A stretch of DNA of 64,000 nt from Halisarca cf. caerulea (Eukaryota; Porifera; Demospongiae; Chondrillida; Halisarcidae). Both the position numbers and the translations under genes were made by a program. The stretch spans positions 5,673,118 to 5,737,117 of the forward strand of contig CAUJGJ010000444.1 in assembly GCA_963170055.1 (NCBI GenBank). Reading direction: 5' to 3'. Under the pieces are notes generated by a model, which was given only the letters and a program-made list of their open reading frames with translations, ran no database searches and was not told where the DNA came from. Shown piece after piece: positions 22,721 to 32,583 of this stretch. Position 1 is the first letter of the stretch; every line of letters begins with the position of its first letter.

Positions 22721-23014
22721 GCCATCTCCCTCTCTCCACTTGTTATCCTGTATTTGTAGTACAGCGCCTTGAATTCAGTAATGTGTTCCATTATCAGAAC
22801 TTGTAGGTAGGCAAGTTCATCACCAGTAATCAATGGAGCTAGCAGTATGTCCATTATTGTAAGGAGCTGCAGAAAGTTTCTCCATTCCTTGTGATCTTTG
22901 GGTACATAGCTGCCAATTGCTGCAGGAAGAATTCTACCCAATAGCCAAGCCTGTGATGCTGAGTAGAGTACAAGTGGTAGGACAGTAGACAGAAATGTAA
23001 TCATACACTGTGTA

Positions 23015-23120
23015 CACTCAAACTCCTCTTATCCGGGCACCTTGGGACCGGGCACTGTCCGTAACTCAGAAACAGCCGTAACAGCCAATATGGGGAGTTG
23101 GGATAAGGGGAGTTTGAGTG
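23015..23120. mobile_element. 106-bp Tigger-like MITE
   Basis: CACTCAAACTCCTCTTATCC at the left and its inverted copy at 23101-23120 (one mismatch), with TA at both flanks (23013-23014, 23121-23122). It lies in an intron of the minus-strand gene. CACTCAAAC.CC...CCGG-type ends are typical of pogo/Tigger MITEs. Confidence 0.8.
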
Positions 23121-23489
23121 TACATGTTACAAGTGTACATACTATTACAGTTTCCACAGTACACTTGGGCAACTTTAAGTGATTAAGTAAGTACAATGTC
23201 ACTCACCATTCTGTTTGAGATTCCTACACTTTTCATGGAGGGCTGCACTTGTAATGGGAGATGGCCTATTTGTTTTGTCCATGTAGCCTACATCGATAAT
23301 CGCTAGTCTGCTATTTAGTGTTTCCAATGATATGTGTTGTTCTGATATCAGCTTGGCAAGCAGATGCCTTCCTTCATACTGGAGGACTCCTTCCAGGACA
23401 TCATGCATCACATCTGGTATTAGCAACCCGCTACATATGTCTACATACCTGTGGAGCATGTGTTTGAAGAGCTAAGAGAAGTAGTTTAT

Positions 23490-23490
<1 letters not shown>

Positions 23491-23527
<37 letters not shown>

Positions 23528-23544
23528 ACACCCACACACCCACA

Positions 23545-23579
<35 letters not shown>
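23491..23579 (+). repeat. (CA)n microsatellite
   Basis: CA repeat with CACACC interruptions, at the boundary of exons 7 and 8 of the minus-strand gene. Confidence 0.9.
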
Positions 23580-23581
<2 letters not shown>

Positions 23582-24514
23582 TTCAGTTGTAGAAGACTTG
23601 ATCTGAAGTTAACCCCATATTCTCTTGATACACTCTTGCTATTGCCATCCTCATCATCCTCAATCAGATCACATTGAGACAGATGATCATCCAGGGTTCT
23701 CAGATGTAATTGCCCTTCAAAGAACTTCAGGAGTGTATCATTCATAACCTTCAAGTTACATATGTACATGATTGTTACGATGGTTTTTACCTTAGTTGCA
23801 ATTTCATCTGGTGTGGCCAGGCACTGTCGACATCCTCTGTAGACTGTACTTCCTTCCTTAAAACCCCCCAAAGCACAGCTGGCAAGATTGTCAGCTGAGA
23901 TGACAGCTATAGTGCCACGTAGGAAGTATGGTGTACTGTCAACAGTAAAGGTGTAGCCTTCCTCCTACATTTGTGATTGTTTCAATATAGTTGATGATAC
24001 ATAAATACGTATAGAGCAATGATCCAATAAGAAGTACTTACAAGTTTCTTTACATCATCCACTAGAGGCTGTAGTATAGCATTCATGCCATATTTCTTGA
24101 TGTGACTCCTCTTTGTTATTGCAATGAGACGTATGCTAGATCATTTGGACCAGTACCAAGGATGTAAATTGCCCAGTGTGTAGTAGAATATGCCTGTAGA
24201 GTATTTAGGTTTGTCCACTAAATTGTTTGTTTATAGAAATGTTCTGTGGTTGGCAATGTTCGACATACTGTACATATACATCGAGCATACTAACCTAGTT
24301 TATGAACAGTCTTCTTTGAGCCCAAGGGGTTGCACATCTCCACATCATCATAATACAAAAGTATCTGAAGAGCATTCTTATCTTTTCCAAACAAAGGGTG
24401 CTTTTTATAGACAGTGCCATCTGTAAAGTCTTCTAAGTAGCCATCTCTGTTGCCGTGGCTTTGTTGAATCTGTAATATTAATTTGCATCGCAAAATTATA
24501 TATACATACGTATG

Positions 24515-24519
<5 letters not shown>

Positions 24520-24574
<55 letters not shown>
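24520..24574 (+). repeat. (TG)n microsatellite
   Basis: Pure TG run of about 55 bases in an intron of the minus-strand gene. Confidence 0.95.
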
Positions 24575-24575
<1 letters not shown>

Positions 24576-24779
24576 TTGCATATGTGTACACATTCATACC
24601 TCTTCAAGTACTCCATTGACATTTAGAAGGTTCTCAATACTGTCTAAAATTGGCACATACACAAACGTATCCTTGATTATCTTCAATGTTCGTTTTCTTC
24701 CTGTGCCTTTCCATTGAACTTGGCTCCCTAAACTTACAGTTGTACATTCCTAATATGAAGAAAAAGATAAATTCATGCA

Positions 24780-24780
<1 letters not shown>

Positions 24781-24844
<64 letters not shown>

Positions 24845-24868
24845 TACACACACACACACATACACACA

Positions 24869-24908
<40 letters not shown>

Positions 24909-24960
24909 CATGTACACACATATGCATACACATATGTATATACACACATGTACACACACA

Positions 24961-25033
<73 letters not shown>

Positions 25034-25099
25034 CACATACAGACATCCAAACACTAACCCACCCACACCCACCCAATCACCCTCCCCCCACACACACAC
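24781..25099 (+). repeat. (CA)n microsatellite
   Basis: Long CA tract with ATACA and GTATGCATAC-like interruptions, intronic to the minus-strand gene. Several ORFs across it are artefacts. Confidence 0.95.
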
Positions 25100-26279
25100 G
25101 CTGACATTTGATTGGCACACATTTGCAGCCAATTGTACTAACCACTATATTGAAGTTCTTTCTAAAGAATTCCCTCCTTTTGTGAGCGGTGTCCAGCTTG
25201 TCAAATGCTGCTAACTCCCAGTGCTGTGATGTGCTAGGAATGATTGCATCCTGTACATCTTTTGGAATCTGATAATGTTCCATGTTCACAAGCATTTAAG
25301 GATATCAGTAGTGGTAGACTCTGGTAGTTGCCTCTCTTCCTTTAACTGCAATATCCACTTGCCAATTCTAAGACTCATTGAACTCCTATTTCAATGGTAA
25401 CAAATGTGCATGTGTCTTATTGTTGTTCATTGTACATAGCATTTGGGAAATGAGTGTAAGTGACATAGAAATCAGAGTTACAAGAAGAGCTGTGTACTGT
25501 GTACTACGTGAAAGAGCTCTGTACTGTAGTCTTGTTATAGACGTGTTACATATTATAACTGACATGGACCACGGATCAGCCTACAGTGGACCTTGTGCAG
25601 ACTCTGTGTGGGTTGAGGTGATCCATGGATGATCATACAGTGGTCTATGTAGATGGGTTGTCCTAATACAGAGTGACTTTTATTGTTTGTTAAGAAACAG
25701 ATAACTAACTCACTCAGGTTTGCCAATAGCATCTTGATCTCTGCTGTGGGTAACATATTCCACAGAATGATGTTCTACTGTAGTTTCTTCTCCATTGATG
25801 CTGTCAGCAGTTTCTTCTCCATTGATGCTGTGAGCATCGTTGCTTTCGCTTTCTTCATTGTGCTCCAAGGATTTATTAACTGTGAAAATGTACCATTGAC
25901 AAACATATAGGGAGTCAATCCATGCCCATGTGATTGGAAATTCCTAAAGTACTGGTCCATTTCACCTTGTATTTAGATTATTGGTATGCCCGTTCGGATA
26001 TGTTAACTCACCATTAGTTTCTTTACCCTGTAGTTTCAACAGATTATGAAGGGAGTACACATGATTCCTGAAGGTATGGAAATTTTTGAATGTCCTTTGA
26101 CACCCTTCAAGATTACACTGAAATGGCCTCTTCTCTGTTAGATGATCCTGTCTCATGTGGACAAGTAAGCCTGTTATATTGCCATGAAGCATTCTTGAAC
26201 AAAGAGGGCATCCCAAGGAAGACACGACAGAGTTCCATTTACTTATAATTATTCTGATTCGCTTGTACGTCACACTCAT

Positions 26280-26479
26280 TTCCTGTTGTAATTTTATTGG
26301 ATAATTATTATTCAAACTCGCCCAATGATCACGTGTGTAGCGCATTCCAATGTTTGGTTTCCGGTTGTCTAGAGGGTCTATGGTGTGAAGTTCGAAATCT
26401 GATAGAAAGGAGGTTGCAGAGTGTTGGTTTGTTCCTACCCAGTGTTGACAACGTACGATATCGAGTGCCTGTTCTTGTA
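26280..26479. promoter_or_regulatory. Divergent promoter interval between the two genes of the CACTG element
   Basis: 200 bases separate the minus-strand ATG (26279) from the plus-strand ATG (26480). The arrangement implies a shared bidirectional control region. I see no TATA box that I would defend, and upstream non-coding exons cannot be excluded. Confidence 0.45.
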
Positions 26480-29016
26480 ATGGATGTGAGAAGTCTTGAT
26501 GCAGAGGGTCTATTTGCTCGCGTGAGTAGGGAAATTGGAGAGCAGCAAGCCACTATTCTCAGGGAGAACGGGATAACCGGGAAGGGATTGCTCGAACTAA
26601 AGGACGAAGAGGCCAAAGAACTCTTTCCTACGCTTGGGGACCGTTTATCTCTTCGGGCATTCATAACATCATCCAAGTCTCTGACGGTGAGCTGGTATTT
26701 TCTGTGTTGTAGTGCAGCATAAATCGAGGCAATTTGTCTCACTGAGGTGATTCGGGACAGGACCTTTACAACTCCTATGGTTGGTGTTGTAGTATCTATG
26801 GTTAAGCTGTCTAGACATCGCTGACAATAAATATTGTGTGTAAGGTAAGGTAAAAGCAGGTAATTTCGGGAATGTCTTATAACTTTTCGTACATGAACTG
26901 AATAGCCAAAGGAGATTAGGGGGAAGGTTATTGCCATATTCCGCATCTATTCTAGTCCCTTTCACCCCGATCAGTCTACTGACTGAAAAGTATAGGAACG
27001 TTTCCGAAATTATCAGCTTCCCGAAATTACCTGCTTTTACCTTTATGGACCCTCTAAACTACGTAGGCCTACAATGAGGTAACTTTTAACGGGGCCTGTA
27101 TTTTTTGCTAGGGTTAAGCTGCTCAACCATACTTGCTACTTTCATATGCCGAATTACCATGTTTATCCCAGTAGTGTGCTCTTGTTCTGTGTATGCACAC
27201 ACTAATTCTAACCTTATCATGTACTTCGGCTATTTCTTGCTATTTTATTGCATTTGCTGGGATTCTGTCTGTTGTAGACATTAACATTAGTATTAATGAT
27301 TCTAAGGCCAAGTGGTTGTGGGAAGCCAATAACAATTATCTTGTATGTGCTTATCCCCCTGCATCAGACTCCTGCTGCATCCCCTGTACCACAACGATTT
27401 GGAACTGTTGCACTTCTGAATACAACCAGCCGCAGTGAAAACTGGATTCATGATTTTCAAATACCCCAACCATGTACATTTTCTACGCCAACTATGAAGT
27501 TTCTGTTGGTTGACGAGCAAGGGGTGCTCACAAAGGCAATGAGGATTGAAATTATTACGGTGCTGACCACACAGGTTATGCTGCACACCCGCTATCCAAC
27601 ATCAACTGAATACACTACAGTTTGTCGTATGTTGATTGAAAAATACCCTCACTTAAGTGATATCATTGGCAATGGCTATGTAAGTTTGCATTTGAGGTGT
27701 ATGTAAAACTATGCTTTAATAATATTATTGTTATATGCATACGCTGTATTTTATAGGGGTCTTGAAAGGAACAACTGAGGCAGCGGTTTAAGAACAAGAG
27801 GAGGGGAAGTAAACGGCCAGTCAGAGAAAAGGAGCTGAATGAGCCCACCTTGGCTGAAGAATCTGAAGAAGATGGCTCTTTCATTCATAAAGCAAAAAGA
27901 AGAAAATCTGTAGGCAATGACGGTGACATTGATGAGGTTCTTCATGATGACACTGCACTGATTGAATCACTCTCTGCTGAGCTTATGAAGGACAAGCCAG
28001 CAAAATCCAAGGTGAAGAGAATGATGAAAGCTTCATATGCCACAAGACAGAAGTGGATAGAGACAGAGACACCCCTTGTTTCAGACATTTTTAAAAAGTA
28101 TCCTCCACTGGAGAATGCAAAGCATGTGAGTTGCTTTTTCTGTATATGTAACACCGTACATGGATTGACAGTATGGATTCGTTCGTATACATGTACTCCC
28201 TTTGGCATGTATATATACTTACTGTTGAATATTACCTATCTCCAGTTGTCTTCTATGCATCTATACAGAGGTATTATCACGGGTTCGTTCATACTCCTAT
28301 ATTTAGTGAACTTACTCCTGACTAGTACATCATGCTCTGTCCTACCTTCCTGCATGCATGTATGACATATTTCCATAAAAATAATAGTACATATACATTA
28401 TATTTATACATATGTATGTATATGCCAATTCGCATGCTGACAGTGTGATGTTACTTTCTAATACATAAAGCTTAGAAAAGAGTTTACAATGAAAATTGAT
28501 GCGGATGTGGTTGTTGAAGCTGTTGAGACGGCTCTCTGGAACTGGGCTGAAAAATTGGAGCACCATCACCTAAGACAGAGAAAGGAGGTGAATTCAAAGC
28601 TGAAGACCATGGAAGATAAATGTGAGCAAATGTTTGGACATTGCATGTGTGAATAGCACACATAATGATTGCTGATTATTTCTTAGGTGAAAGGTTTTTG
28701 TACATTGAAGAATTTTTGGAGCGTTTGCTCACACCCAAAGCCAAGGCAGTGTTTTTGTTGAAAGTGCTGGTTAGTTCTGGACATTTTGTTATATGTAACT
28801 ATAAATATATTATGTATAATAATTCCGTTTTATATTCACAAATTAAAATCACCTTTTATGCAATAATTTACCGCCAATTTTAATTTTGTTATACAGGATG
28901 ATGAGCCAGTTCAAGATGTCGTGAGGAGGAAACGACAGAATGAGCCTTTTCTCTGCTTTACTGAACCAACCAGGGAGTTTTTTTGTTGTTGTAGAGCGCC
29001 AGATTTATTATTGTGA
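26480..29016 (+). pseudogene. SAM-domain (SAMD3-like) multi-exon gene with a nonsense codon
   Basis: Exon 26480-26686 begins MDVRSLDAEGLFARV and encodes a SAM-domain-like fold (GITGKGLLELKDEEAKELFP). It ends at GGTGAGC. A middle exon ends at 27679|GTAAGT (CRMLIEKYPHLSDIIGNGY). Exon 27757-28125 has basic KNKRRGSKRPV and ends at GTGAGT. Exons 28471-28621, 28687-28769 and 28897-29016 close the gene (WNWAEKLEHHH; RFLYIEEFLERLLTPKAK; stop TGA at 29014). Codon phases join cleanly across the last junctions. A TGA at 27763-27765 sits where related proteins have Trp (GS*KEQLR), so this copy is probably null. The start of the middle exon (27278 or later) is uncertain. The role in transposition is unknown. 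Confidence 0.65.
26849..27041. repeat. 193-bp foldback with perfect 24-bp arms
   Basis: GGTAAAAGCAGGTAATTTCG continuing GGAA at 26849-26872 is the exact reverse complement of 27018-27041. It lies in an intron of the SAM-domain gene. GGTTAAGC(T/C)G phrases near 26803, 27112 and 21076 may mark an older family. Confidence 0.75.
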
Positions 29017-29364
29017 GCTGGACCCAACTGTGGCACTTGTTAATCTGTTGGCTTCTTATTATTCCTTTAATATTTGTTATCCACCCTCATTGTTTCCTTT
29101 GTACCATTTTATTGAACATTACGTTTTTAAATTGCCCACGTCTTGTGTGGTCCCATCTGTTGTCACTCGTATAGTTTCATCTGTGAAAAGTTTATTGTAA
29201 TTTTCTTGCCATTATTATTCTTTTATTATTTGTACATGAATTTGTTACAATATAGCTCTGGAAATCTGATGTCAATGCCATAGTTATGATGAGCTGCATG
29301 CTTAATTGAAACCTCCATTATAATAATATCATTATAATAATAAATTAGGAGGTTAATTAAATAA

Positions 29365-29545
29365 CATCCAATGGGTGTTCCTATAACCCTTCCAGGGGTG
29401 TTTTTGTAACACCCAAACAGGGGTGCTATGGTAGCATCTCCTGAATGGGGTGTTAATCAGACACCTTGTTAACACCCTTAAGGGTGTAGATGGTAAACAT
29501 TAATCCCAACACCCCTAAGGGTGTTACTGTAACACCCGATTTTTG
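29365..29545. repeat. Right subterminal GGGTGTT repeats of the CACTG element
   Basis: About ten GGGTGTT/AACACCC motifs, including palindromic pairs such as AACACCCTTAAGGGTGT. The terminal AACACCCGATTTTT is cut off from the TTTACAGTG end by an insert at 29546-29838. Confidence 0.7.
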
Positions 29546-29618
29546 GGCCGCCGGAAGGCGGCCCTATATTGTTTTTACTTTCACCGGAAGTGTCCGGAAC
29601 GTCCGGAACGATGTCTAG

Positions 29619-29649
<31 letters not shown>

Positions 29650-29838
29650 AACAACATGGCGGACGCAAAGTCGGTACGTAATCTTTCGGCTATATTTCGG
29701 TAAAATTCGTTCATTCGCTTCTGATTTTATCAGCGAAGAGTCTTTTCGACCAGAAGAGTTCTTCGAAGACGATTTCCAAGCGATTCGAGTTTCCAGGGCC
29801 GTGGGCGGCCCACGAGTTTTTTAAACTCGAATCGCTTG
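29546..29838. mobile_element. GGGCC-ended insert inside the right terminus of the CACTG element
   Basis: It begins with the palindrome GGGCCGCCGGAAGGCGGCCC, contains an (AT)n tract (29619-29646), and ends with GGGCCGTGGGCGGCCC. A hairpin of exact 16-bp arms (29777-29792 and 29823-29838, CAAGCGATTCGAGTTT) surrounds that last motif. It separates GATTTTT from TTTACAGTG, which would be contiguous by comparison with the left terminus. A ~60-bp relative lies at 39841-39900. Confidence 0.6.
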
Positions 29839-29847
29839 TTTACAGTG

Positions 29848-30608
29848 TTGTCCACGGCCAGACAGTCCACGCAACCTCTGGCCCCTTTCCTGAGAGCGCG
29901 TTGCTCAACAGAGAGGATTCCAGTGGCTTCTACGTGAGCCGCAAGGCTGTCAGCCAGCACCGCAGTGGCAAACTTGTACTGGGTGTTAAGACAGGCTATG
30001 GGCCTGTAATTCCCAGGGTCCTCTTCCTCCCCTTTCCTCTTGGGGATCAGGACAGTTCTGCCCGTCACCACCCAATCCGGGAAAGGCGTCTCCGCGTTCA
30101 AAAGCTGCTCTGTCACCTTACACAGGGACCGAGTGACTTCAGGAAACACTTTCCACCAGAAGTTCACTATGCCATCTGGACCAGGGGCTGTCCGTGGCTT
30201 GGCTTTCTTGACGATTTTCCGAAATCGTGCCAAGTCCAGGCATAGCTTGCTATCCGGTTGCAAGTCTCCTACTGAGGATTGCACTGTCCTCTTCCAGTCC
30301 TGAACTTCCGCATCTCTCTCATCAATGTGGCCTTCTCTCTCAAGGATGTCAGCCCAGAACTCCTCAACACGTCCCTTGGAAGGTGCGTGCCGAGGCAGAT
30401 GGTCAGAGCGGTTCAGAGGGAACTTCCTCTGGGCGGTCCAGAGATCATTCACCTGCTTAAACTCATGTCGCTCCCTCTTGCGCTTTTCTTGGGTCTTCCA
30501 TACTCTGAGTTTCCCCAGTGTCTCCTCACGTTTCCCAAGGCGTGCTTTCCATTTCTTTCTGTACTTTGTACAAGTGAGTAGAATGGAGAAGTAGCTCGGC
30601 CTCATCAT
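29848..30608 (-). pseudogene. Fragmented RLE retrotransposon, piece 1: N-terminal RT region
   Basis: Minus-strand reading: a basic linker, then RTAPGPDGIVNFWWKVFP, GRTVLIPKRKGEEEDPGNYR (RT fingers), then EQRALRKGARGCVDCLAVD. There the frame meets the CACTG transposon at 29847. The next codons of the RT resume at 20374. The 5' part of the element beyond 30608 is replaced by the pogo-like fragment on the other strand. Confidence 0.85.
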
Positions 30609-30615
30609 CAGTCCA

Positions 30616-31173
30616 TTGAAATTCCTAGTCCCTCCTCGTGGAAGCTATAGAAGATGGAATGAAGACAGAATGGAAGAAGCAGTTGAGAAAGGGATGTCAG
30701 TGAGGTGTGCAGTAGAAATGTACAGTGTACCCAAATCAACCCTTAATGACCGCATTTCAGGAAGAGTAAAGAATGGTGCTAAACCAGGCCCACCTCAATA
30801 TTTGACAACAGGGAAAGAAGAGGAAATAGCAAGCTTTTTATTGGATGCATATAGAATTGGACCCCATGCAAAAAAGCAGGTTCTTACTATAGTGCAGGAA
30901 AATGTTAAGGACAAAGTCATAACAGCAAATGCTATGGAGGGTTGGTGGCAAAGGTTTCATGGAAGGCATCCTCGTTTGATAATGAACAGTGCTGTACCAC
31001 TGTCATATGTTCGGGCTCAGATGCATGATGAAGATGTTCTCTGGCGCTACTATGATATGCTACATGAATGTATGACCACAAATGACATACTGAATAAGCC
31101 ATCAGCCATTTTTAATTGTGACAAAGCGGGATTACCGCTAAATCCCAAATGCCACAAAGTAGTGATCATATAG
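30616..31173 (+). pseudogene. pogo/Tigger (jerky-like) transposase, truncated after the first catalytic motif
   Basis: 185 codons. A Psq-type HTH (RRWNEDRMEEAVEKGMSVR, then VPKSTLNDRISG) is followed by a CENP-B-type HTH (AMEGWWQRFHGRHPRL). The start of the DDE domain follows, IFNCDKAGLPLNPKCHKVV. The usual D-E-T-G after the first catalytic Asp reads D-K-A-G here. The ORF ends at 31173 and the remaining catalytic domain is absent, so it is an inactive 3'-truncated copy. The first ATG may be fortuitous; homology starts near PPRGSYRRW. Confidence 0.8.
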
Positions 31174-31263
31174 CCACAAAAACCCACCTGAGGTCTCCAC
31201 TTCCTCTTAGCAGGGTAGTAGAATCATCCATTGACGATAAATAGGTTACTACACGCCTTGCGC

Positions 31264-31323
31264 GGGAGGTATCATATTTACTGCACTTATCCTTGGCCTC
31301 AAGCAGTAAATACGATACCTCCC
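31264..31323. repeat. Hairpin: 21-bp arms, 18-base loop
   Basis: GGGAGGTATCATATTTACTG C at 31264-31284 pairs with 31303-31323 with one mismatch. It sits just after the truncated pogo-like ORF and could be a solo snap-back or TIR pair of a deleted element. Confidence 0.7.
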
Positions 31324-31558
31324 TCGAAGGTATATAGTACCCTATAAATATATACGTACATGTATGTTTACTGATATCCATTATGTGTACATACTGCAGT
31401 GACTTTGACTATGGTAGAAGGACGTAGTCACATATCGAATCTCATGGAGAGAATCTCAGATCTTACAGAGAGAGGGACAGGCTTTTTCCTGACCGGTTAC
31501 AATTTTCTACCCTTAAGACAAGTATCAGTAAGTCCTTATATAATTACTTACAATGCAT

Positions 31559-32279
31559 CGCATGTGGGACATGTCCAGTATTGTTTTGATAGCACGCCTT
31601 AGTTTTGATAGCGATGAAATATTATACTTCGGCACCTATAAAATATTAGTCATGCGGTTATCTCGTGATTCAAACTGTTATTCGGGCGTATACGAATTCA
31701 GAATCCGCGTTTAGTGACGTTTTTTGTCGTCACAGGTGCATTGTCACATGCTGGCATGTGAACAAACTAAGCTGTTTTTCAGAATTTTTGTTTTCTGCTG
31801 GGTGCTAAATGAGGGAACAAGCTAGTGACGGTCTTATGGTACCAACCGTGAGTTATTTGCGCTATACAACTTTTCCATGTTGGGTATTCTAAATTTTTGC
31901 TCCCATCCTGAGTTATAGGCGCTTGAGTCTTGTCATTTTAGGTCCAATTTCATCAATCTCGGCTTTCAAGAGGGATAACGAAATACCCAGCATGGAAAAG
32001 TTATCAAGTACTTCGCTACAGCGATTTCTGCAAGAAAATGTCTTAGAAAGCATTCCTACATTTAGCACCCTGAGGATTTCGTTTTTGCGTAGGGGTTAGG
32101 AAAACCGTCCTAGCTGCTTTAGCGTTCGTATGAGACAGTCGAAATGATAATTTCCGTTAAGTTTAAACTAGAAAAGTCCTAGTTTGATGCTCTAAAGTTC
32201 GTACAAGTTGCGAACGAAGGTTGTAAAAAAGGCCGAGATTTTCACACCTCCTAATTAGCGCGGACATGTCCCACATGCG
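31559..32279. mobile_element. 721-bp MITE (CGCATGTGGGACATGT family), copy 1
   Basis: Termini CGCATGTGGGACATGTCC and GGACATGTCCCACATGCG are perfect inverted copies, flanked by AT on both sides. An internal inverted pair, TTTTCCATGTTGGGTATT (near 31868) and AATACCCAGCATGGAAAA (near 31983), is also present. Copy 2 (42972-44150) shares the termini and a comparable internal TTCCATGTTGGGGATT pair. No ORF. Confidence 0.85.
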
Positions 32280-32319
32280 ATAGCTTTGACACCCCATCAC
32301 ATTCTGCACATAAGTACTC

Positions 32320-32405
32320 TGTGTATGTGTGTGCATGTGTGTGTGTGTGCGTGCATGCGTGCGTGCATGTGTGCGTGCGTGCGTCCATGCATGTGTGTGT
32401 GTGTG
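32320..32405 (+). repeat. (TG)n with GCGT variants
   Basis: Short TG/GCGTGCAT microsatellite next to an exon-like segment. Confidence 0.9.
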
Positions 32406-32435
32406 AATATGTGTATCATGTATGTATTTGCTTAC

Positions 32436-32583
32436 CAGTACTAAATTGTGTTCTCTCTTCCCATCTTTCTAGAAAATCAGCAGCTGAGTTCAATCCATGG
32501 AAGGATTCACTGAAGGCACTTCCCTTAGGATAGAAGTTGTTTGTATCCAGAACAATTGTACTCTCTGTGTTCTTAAAGCTCAC
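32436..32583 (-). CDS. Orphan splice-bounded exon, 49 codons
   Basis: On the minus strand an acceptor (TTTACAG|GTGAGC) precedes an open 148-base segment that ends at G|GTAAGC. It encodes VSFKNTESTIVLDTNNFYP and later LNSAADFLERWEERTQFST. Its amino-acid composition is normal, unlike the surrounding repeats. Minus-strand sequence at about 32735-32940 (RMLQPRPWYLAGKSKSFRLL) could be an upstream exon of the same gene. I do not recognise the protein. The rest of 32584-33600 shows nothing else. Confidence 0.4.

Larger units (their letters stand above)
21805..26279 (-). pseudogene. Multi-exon C2H2-finger / transposase-like gene of the CACTG element
   Basis: Exons read on the minus strand. (1) 26279-26012 starts MSVTYKRIR. 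It carries two C2H2 fingers, C-x2-C...H-x4-H (CPLCSRMLHG...) and C-x4-C...H-x4-H (CNLEGCQRTF...), and ends at a GTGAGT donor. (2) About 25970-25695 is acidic with a tandem 27-base duplication and shifted frames. Then (3) ~25300-25143 (NMEHYQIPKDVQDAIIPS), (4) ~24750-24600 (FVYVPILDSIENLLNVNG), (5) ~24475-24295 (HPLFGKDKNALQILLYYDD), (6) ~24150-24040, (7) ~23960-23580 (GTIAVISADNLASCALGG). (8) ~23460-23220 (LLIPDVMHDVLEGVLQYEG) is followed by (9) ~22990-22740 and (10) ~22059-21805. Exon 8 has a second, partial copy at about 22110-22200. These phrases recur in my memory of multi-copy metazoan genes with C2H2 starts. ISADN is a candidate catalytic Asp. Frame problems in exon 2 argue for decay. 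Confidence 0.6.
20375..29847. mobile_element. 9.5-kb CACTG-ended (CACTA/EnSpm-like) transposon with two divergent genes
   Basis: The left terminus CACTGTAAAAAATAGGGTGT and the right terminus ...GTTTACAGTG are inverted. The element sits inside the reverse transcriptase exactly between ...CLAVD and KMVIT. Flanks share AA on the RT strand, so a 2-bp duplication is likely. Both subterminal regions carry many GGGTGTTA/TAACACCC motifs, a hallmark of CACTA-type ends. Inside are a minus-strand multi-exon gene (21805-26279) and a plus-strand SAM-domain gene (26480-29016). It also contains a minisatellite, microsatellites, a Tigger-like MITE, a foldback and, in its right terminus, a GGGCC-ended insert. 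The superfamily assignment follows from ends and architecture; no DDE triad is proven. Confidence 0.75.

Noticed and set aside
22086..23004. Gly/Lys/His-rich minus-strand ORFs up to 265 aa
   Set aside because: Mostly the ~20-bp minisatellite in three frames. Only the ends of these ORFs (about 22110-22200 and 22740-22990) look like real exons.
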